Below are positions 59,329 through 64,000 of a DNA stretch of 64,000 nt, one piece after another. The DNA comes from Bromus sterilis (lineage: Eukaryota > Streptophyta > Magnoliopsida > Poales > Poaceae): assembly GCA_950022295.1 (NCBI GenBank), contig OX465596.1, positions 4,898,001 through 4,962,000 on the forward strand, written 5' to 3'. The stretch's first letter is position 1, and the number at the start of each line of letters is the position of its first letter. The position numbers were made by a program, and so were the translations under genes. The notes beneath the pieces are model-generated. The model was not told the origin of the DNA and did no database searches. It saw only the letters and a list, made by a program, of their open reading frames with translations.

Positions 59329-60679
59329 ATGGCGGCCTACCAGAAGCTCTACAACGCACTCGAAGGAAGTTTCGACGGTTGCGAGCTCAACTATATCACC
59401 AGGGCCAACAACACAGAAGCTGACGAACTCGCGAACATTGGTTCGACCTGAGGACCAATACCACCCAACGTTTTTCTTGAAAGCATCAGCTAGAGATCCA
59501 TCAAGGTACAGGCAGCAGCACCTGAAGCAGTCGTGGACAACGAGGACGCAACAAACCTGGCGCAGGTGGCAGCAGCAAGCCCATCAGAAGGCACAAGCAC
59601 CAGCACACCCGATAGCACAGCTCCGACAGAGCTCGAAGGATCTGTCTGGGCAAAACCGTTCCTCCGATTCCTAATCGAAGGTACGCTACCGCAAAACGTG
59701 GCCGAAGCACGACGCATCAGCCGACGATCCAAGGCGTTCACGGTGATCAACAAACAGCTATACAAGCACAGCATCACCCAGATACTCCAAAGGTGCATCG
59801 ACGAAGAGGACGGCAAAGCCCTACTGCTCGAAATCCACGAAGGCACCTGCGGGCACCATGCGAGCAGTCGAGTACTCGTGTCCAAAGCATTCCGAGTGGG
59901 GTTCTATTGGCCCACAACCATGAAAAACGCAGAGGAAATCGTGCGACGTTGTGTCGCCTGCCAGAAATTCGCTAACAGGCCACACGCTCAAGCCTCAGAG
60001 CTCAAGACCATACCACTATCCTGGCCGTTCGCCACCTGGGGACTCGACATGGTGGGGCCACTCAAGAAATCATCAAAGGGTGGAAGGACACACCTGCTCG
60101 TCGCAGTCGACAAGTTCACTAAATGGATCGAAGCAGTGCCCATCACCAGCTCCACAGCCCTCATGGCTGTCAACTTCATCAAATCGATCATCTTCGGGTT
60201 CGGAGTGCCACACAACATCATCACAGACAATGGCACAAACTTCACAGCCGCAGAATTCCAGAACTTTTGCGAAGAACTGAGCATCAAAATCCATTATGCA
60301 TCAGTCACGCACCCGCAGTCCAACCGCCAAGTGGAAAAAGCAAACGACCTTGTATGCGGGGGAATCATGAAGCGGCTCCTCGCACCACTCGAGCAAGCCG
60401 CCGGCAACTGGGTAGAAGAATTGCCTGCGGTACTATGGAGCCTACGAACTACACCAAACACCGCGACCCAGTACACACCCTTCTTCATGGTGTACGGGGC
60501 AGAGGCAGTACTACCACATGACCTCAAGTTCGGAGCACCTCAGGTCACCGGGTACGAAGAAGAAGCAGAAGAAGCATTACAAGATGACAAAGATACAACT
60601 GACGAAGCAAGAGATATAGCCCTGGCAAAATCAGAGGGGTACCAGTACAAGCTACGCACCTACCAAAGCATTCGCTTGC
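59329..60679 (+). pseudogene. Pol of A continued: end of RNase H and integrase
   Basis: RNase H resumes with MAAYQKLYNALEGSFDGCEL and TRANNTEADELANIGS. In-frame stops follow at TGA 59449 and TAG 59491. The integrase then runs open: a zinc-binding part (HEGTCGHHA ... CVACQKF), the core GLDMVGP, ITDNGTNF and QSNRQVEKAND (Asp, Asp, Glu triad present), and part of the C-terminal domain (VYGAEAVLPHDL). It is cut at 60679 by the LTR of B. Integrase joins element DNA to the host chromosome. Confidence 0.88.
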
Positions 60680-61117
60680 TGACGGGGATCAACCCCGGCA
60701 AATCCCATGGTCAGGGACCCTGGGTTAGTCATGAGAGGCGCAGGTTGGACGATAGCTCGTCGGCAAACAGGGAGGCTCACTCTTGCTCGATATTATTGAT
60801 TGGGGAGATGCGATTACAGTGGAGGCCAAGGCTGGAACGCTCAAGGCTAGGGTTAGAGGTGATATTGGATGTCCTTGGTATCGCCCCTCCTAGCCCTTAT
60901 ATACCGGGCTAGGTCTCGGGGAGTTCATCTACGTGTACAGGTAAACTTTCCTAACCATAGCTTGCTCCGTACGGCAGATCTTCGCACCTTCCTTGTGAGT
61001 CGAGGACTTCTACGTCGGTGTCATCTAGTGGGCCGAGGCCGTATCTTCATGGGCCTTCTGCCTTCGTGGACACCAGGTAGGCTCATCCGTAGGAGTCGTG
61101 GGGTCACCCCCTCGTCA
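60680..61117 (-). repeat. 3' LTR of B
   Basis: 438 bp. The plus strand reads TGACGGGGATC ... CCCCTCGTCA, the reverse complement of the A LTR (42193-42639). Confidence 0.9.
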
Positions 61118-61134
61118 GTAGCCCCCGAGTGCCT
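61118..61134 (-). other. Polypurine tract of B
   Basis: The minus strand reads AGGCACTCGGGGGCTAC just before the LTR start TGACGAGGGGG. Confidence 0.75.
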
Positions 61135-62261
61135 GGGGGACTCGAAGAGTCGCACAGGGACTCGAGTACATTCATTTGTCGTTTATTGATATGCACGGTT
61201 CATCCGTGGGTTGCTGGCAGTCTGGTGGCCATGCCAACACCTGTTTCGAGGGATGCTAAGCTGAAAGGGCCCAAGGAGTCGACGGGTCGAGCCTTGGTGA
61301 ATTGCACTAGGGCAAATACCACAATAGCCCAATCAAACCCACATCCCTCGACGTGAGCTTGGAACACTGGTGTCGAGCAAAAGTCCGGCCGCTTTAGGTC
61401 TTACGGTGTTCATTTGCCGCCAGTAATGTGTGTAGCCTAAGGCGCGTCCGCCCGGCTTATCTATCATGCTCTGCGCATGGGAAAGGTTGGGAGTGAAATC
61501 GCTCTTCGACAAGTCCCAGCCCGGCCGTACTTCGCAGTGGGGTCTTACCTACACGCTAATCTTGCGTGGCATCTGGGCACAGTGTATCGTGTTCCAGGAA
61601 TGTGTGTTTTTGAGGCGCGGAGCCTTATAGCATTGCACCCGCTTGGAACAAAACATCAAGCGAGTTGTTCACTCATTCACCCGAGGAGCTTTTGTTTCGA
61701 GTGCTCAGACGGGGGGTTATTCGCGAGTAATTACTCGAATGCCACTTCGGCTCTTCAGGTGAGGGAGCATCCGAGACTCTTAGGGTCGTATGGTCTTGGC
61801 GATTGTTTGTTTCTCTTACGTCGGGTTGAGGGGGCACCCGAGACTCTCATAAGTGCGAGTGTTCACTCGAGCACGTGGCTGACCTTTAGGTGAGGGAGCA
61901 CCCGAGACTCTTATGATGTATGCTCCCGATGGGAGTAAGATGTTTTTCTTCCTTGGGGAAAAGATCCAAAAGATGGAATCTCTGGGCCTTGATAGCGTAC
62001 TGAGTACGCCTTTTTGTGATATGACGTTTGCGTGGTCTTCTGCAATTTGTTGACCGCTGCGGTCTATCGTGTGAAATGACTTGGCGCTGTCCCGCCGAAA
62101 TTTTCGCATCGCGCGATCATGGTCCTCTTTTTGCGCGTGTAGTGTGCGGTGTTGTTACTGCGCCGGTTGGATTTTCCATGCTTTTCGTCTCTGTGCGGTA
62201 TCATGGCACGTTTTACTGGGCGAAAAGGTTGGCCGGTGGCCCTTCTTGCCAGGCTCTTGAG
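61135..62261. other. Non-coding region of B with a short direct repeat
   Basis: No gene is seen in about 1.1 kb. GAGGGAGCA(T/C)CCGAGACTCTTA-like units occur three times (61760, 61828 and 61891), about 65 bases apart. This is where the promoter region of the antisense gene is expected. Confidence 0.55.
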
Positions 62262-62268
62262 TTAAATA
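62262..62268 (+). promoter_or_regulatory. TATA-like box of the antisense gene in B
   Basis: TTAAATA lies 118 bases before the ATG at 62386. The same word precedes the homologous gene of E. Confidence 0.5.
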
Positions 62269-62385
62269 CCATGCGGTCGGGTGAATTGTAGGTTTTACCC
62301 AGCCATTGCCTTCCTTCTTTTTCTCTGTTCTCCTTTGTGTTCCTGAGCCTTCACCTTTTCTCCTCTGCGTGCTGCTGTGAGATCT

Positions 62386-63585
62386 ATGTCCAAGCGCTCC
62401 CGTACTGCTATCGAGTCGGCCAAGATGTCCGGCAAGTGGGAGCGGTCTTCGTTCGGGGCTGAAGATCTGGATGCGCTGGTTGCTGATGGCATGTTGGTGG
62501 CGGGCGATGCCCGTCTTCCTGGCGATGAGTCGACTCCAGCGCCGGTGGCGGACGAGCGGGTATGCTTCCAGGCTTTCTTCCACCGTGGGTTTGCTCTTCC
62601 GCTGCATCCTTTCGTTCGGGGGTTGCTGTATTCTTACCGGCTCCAATTGCATGACCTTACTCCCAATGGGATTTTGCACATTGCGTGTTTCATCACTCTT
62701 TGTGAGGCTTTCCTGGGGATTTATCCCCATTGGGGACTTTGGAGACACCTTTTTAATATAAAAAGGACGAACTGTGAGTACGCCGTGGGTCGAGTGGGTA
62801 TCTCCATTGGGGATAAACATTCATACTTTGACTTGGAGAAGATCGATTCCGTTAGTGGCTGGCGGAGAGGCTGGTTTTATCTGAAGGATCGCTTCATTGT
62901 TGGTCAGCAGTTTGGTCTTGCTTCTTTCAATCCGGGCACACGGGTGGTCAGACAGCCTTCGTGGTCTCATTCTTTGACCGAGGTGGAGTCGTCTGAACTG
63001 AATCCATTTTTGGAGAGGATTTCTGTGTTGAAGGATAACTTGACTGGTGGTCAACTTATCTCTGTTTTTGTGGGGAGGCGAGTTCAACCGTTGCAGCATC
63101 GAGATCACCCTATGTGGCAGTACGAGGGACTCGATGACTCGACGAGATGCTCGCCTGAAGAGCTAGAACCTGATGCTCTGCTGGCTCGCATCCAGCATGT
63201 GACCAAGTGCTCTAGTATTTCCGAGATGCGCCTTGTCCTTCCATATGCTTCTGATCATCCTCCGCCGCCGGTTGGTTCCCATGTTCCTTCATCTGTTTGG
63301 GCGAGTACCTAGTTTTGTTTTGTTGTTGATATTGCTTGTCTTGCAGGGCCATGCTCCAGTGCCGTGTAACCCTCCGCAGCCGGAAGACGCCGATATTCGA
63401 GAAGAGCCTGATGCTTCCGCAACTGATAATGCTGCGCCGGTTGTTAATGCTGAGATTGTGCTGGTGGAGACCAGAGATAGTGAGGACTCGAGTCCCTTCC
63501 GTGTGAGGTGGTCGCGCCCCTTGGATGTTGAAGATCATGCCGCGTTAGGTGATGTTGTCCCTTCCGCTGCTCCTTTGGTTGGGCC
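62386..63585 (+). CDS. Antisense gene of B, Transposase_28 domain, two exons, 3' end cut by insertion
   Basis: Exon 1 is 62386-63270 (295 codons) and exon 2 is 63347-63585, open until the D-type LTR. The 76-base intron has GT at 63271, AG at 63346 and a T-rich middle. The phase is 0 on both sides, and reading through instead would stop at TAG 63310. The protein shows QAFFHRGFALPLHPFVRGLL, CFITLCEAFLGIYPHWGLW, GWFYLKDRF and GRRVQPLQHRDHPMW. These match the PF04195 domain (putative gypsy-type transposon). Exon 2 is acidic and Pro-rich. The gene runs against the element's own gag-pol direction. Its function is unknown. The ATG at 62386 was chosen as the first Met in frame; a GTG lies nine bases upstream. 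Confidence 0.75.
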
Positions 63586-64000
63586 TGTTGGGGTTCGCAG
63601 CAGAAAACACAAATTTTTCTAACTAGCGTTCCCTTAACCCAAGATCTAGCTAGCCGTATTACCGTAACGGACAGTAGTGCGGAAATAACATACCTCGGGG
63701 TGTAGTCCGTTGCGCGGGAAACGTTCCCGCAAACGTGGTTGATGTAGCCGATCAAGTTTCACAGCCCCCTGGCTGTGTTGAGAACCCGGATGGGTGTAGT
63801 GCCACATGTGCAGCACCTCGTAGTACTCGCACACGTACGAGACTCGATGACGACCTCCGTTCTCCGATCCAGCGGAGGGGGCGGAAGCAGACCTCCGGAC
63901 GGAGCTTCGGCAGCACGACGGCCTCCGATTATAGCAGAGAGGTCTCAATTCCACTACAGGCTCACACTAGGGAGCCCACCGTGGAAGAGACCAGAGAGGG
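63586..64000 (-). mobile_element. D-family Copia LTR, start only (runs off window)
   Basis: From TGTTGGGGTTCGCAGC on, the sequence follows the D LTR (51306-51720) closely, including TAGTCCGTTGCGCGGGAAAC. GGGCC (63581-63585) would be the left target copy. The rest lies outside the window. Confidence 0.85.

Larger units (their letters stand above)
42193..60679 (+). mobile_element. Gypsy element A with gag and pol, nested insertions C and B
   Basis: It has a 5' LTR, primer site, gag, protease, reverse transcriptase, RNase H and integrase in one frame. A is interrupted by C at 46095-59327 and cut off in the integrase C-terminus by B at 60680. Its own 3' LTR is outside the window or lost. Five in-frame stops and a changed catalytic Asp make it inactive. 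The 5' flank CCCGG (42188-42192) is the expected left target copy. Confidence 0.9.
60680..63585 (-). mobile_element. Gypsy element B, minus strand, 3' part, relative of A
   Basis: The 3' LTR (60680-61117, reversed) is followed rightwards by its polypurine tract and a region with an antisense gene on the plus strand. The LTR matches A, so B is the same or a close family in opposite orientation. CTTGC (60675-60679) is the expected target copy. B is interrupted at 63586 by a D-type LTR. Its gag-pol lies beyond the window or is lost. Confidence 0.85.

Noticed and set aside
59147..59674. 175-codon open frame over the C LTR and A joint
   Set aside because: It crosses the LTR, the target duplication and RNase H in the wrong frame.
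1..64000. CRISPR arrays, rRNA or tRNA genes, bacterial operons
   Set aside because: None is visible. Repeats here are LTRs and transposon parts, and tRNA similarity is limited to primer binding sites.

Overview
This window is plant nuclear DNA, most likely from a Triticeae grass (wheat, Aegilops, barley or rye group). The evidence is nested LTR retrotransposons with typical Triticeae layouts: Athila-like Gypsy elements with a tRNA-Asp primer site, BARE/Angela-related Copia elements with an initiator-Met primer site, and Gypsy elements carrying an antisense gene. There is also a CACTA transposase fragment, and grass-type exons with canonical GT-AG introns. I see no bacterial genes, rRNA, tRNA or CRISPR. 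Most open frames in the window are chance frames inside transposons. Family names are avoided because I could not run a repeat-library search.

Layout from left to right. (1) 1-13757: the 3' part of a non-autonomous Athila-like element ('F'): gag end, protease, long 3' UTR and a truncated LTR. The LTR is split by a degenerate Copia element ('G1', LTR to LTR 4945-13431) with an orphan piece of a second copy at its left. (2) 13757-22112 and 36556-42192: a low-copy gene island. It holds an unknown 153-codon ORF, a candidate Helitron 3' end, a five-exon minus-strand gene model, a 55-codon two-membrane-segment ORF behind a TATA box, a roughly 1.8-kb unit repeated three times with exon remnants, a frameshifted Aux/IAA first exon and a CACTA transposase fragment. 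(3) 22113-36555: a Gypsy element ('E', target duplication GGCAC) inserted in the third repeat unit. It is itself split by a very young Copia copy ('G2', 24092-32562, target duplication GGAGG). (4) 42193-60679: a Gypsy element ('A') with gag and pol and five in-frame stops. Its RNase H domain is interrupted by a complete non-autonomous Athila-like element ('C', 46095-59327, target duplication CATGG). C in turn contains a minus-strand Copia element ('D', 51306-56330, target duplication AACCA). (5) 60680-64000: a minus-strand relative of A ('B') inserted in A's integrase. B carries an apparently intact spliced antisense gene, and is cut at 63586 by another D-type LTR running off the window.

The most interesting item is the minus-strand model at 16172-18481. 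Two exons of the ribosome-maturation factor SBDS are followed by three exons of the CDC48 adaptor PUX1. All junctions are GT-AG, the phases agree, and no stop interrupts the 260 codons. This looks like an in-frame chimeric gene made of an SBDS N-terminal half and a UBX domain. A TATA box and a short first ORF lie just upstream. The second theme is the antisense gene in elements E and B. Both have a TTAAATA box upstream of the start, and an intron lies in corresponding positions. It is broken in E and apparently intact in B.
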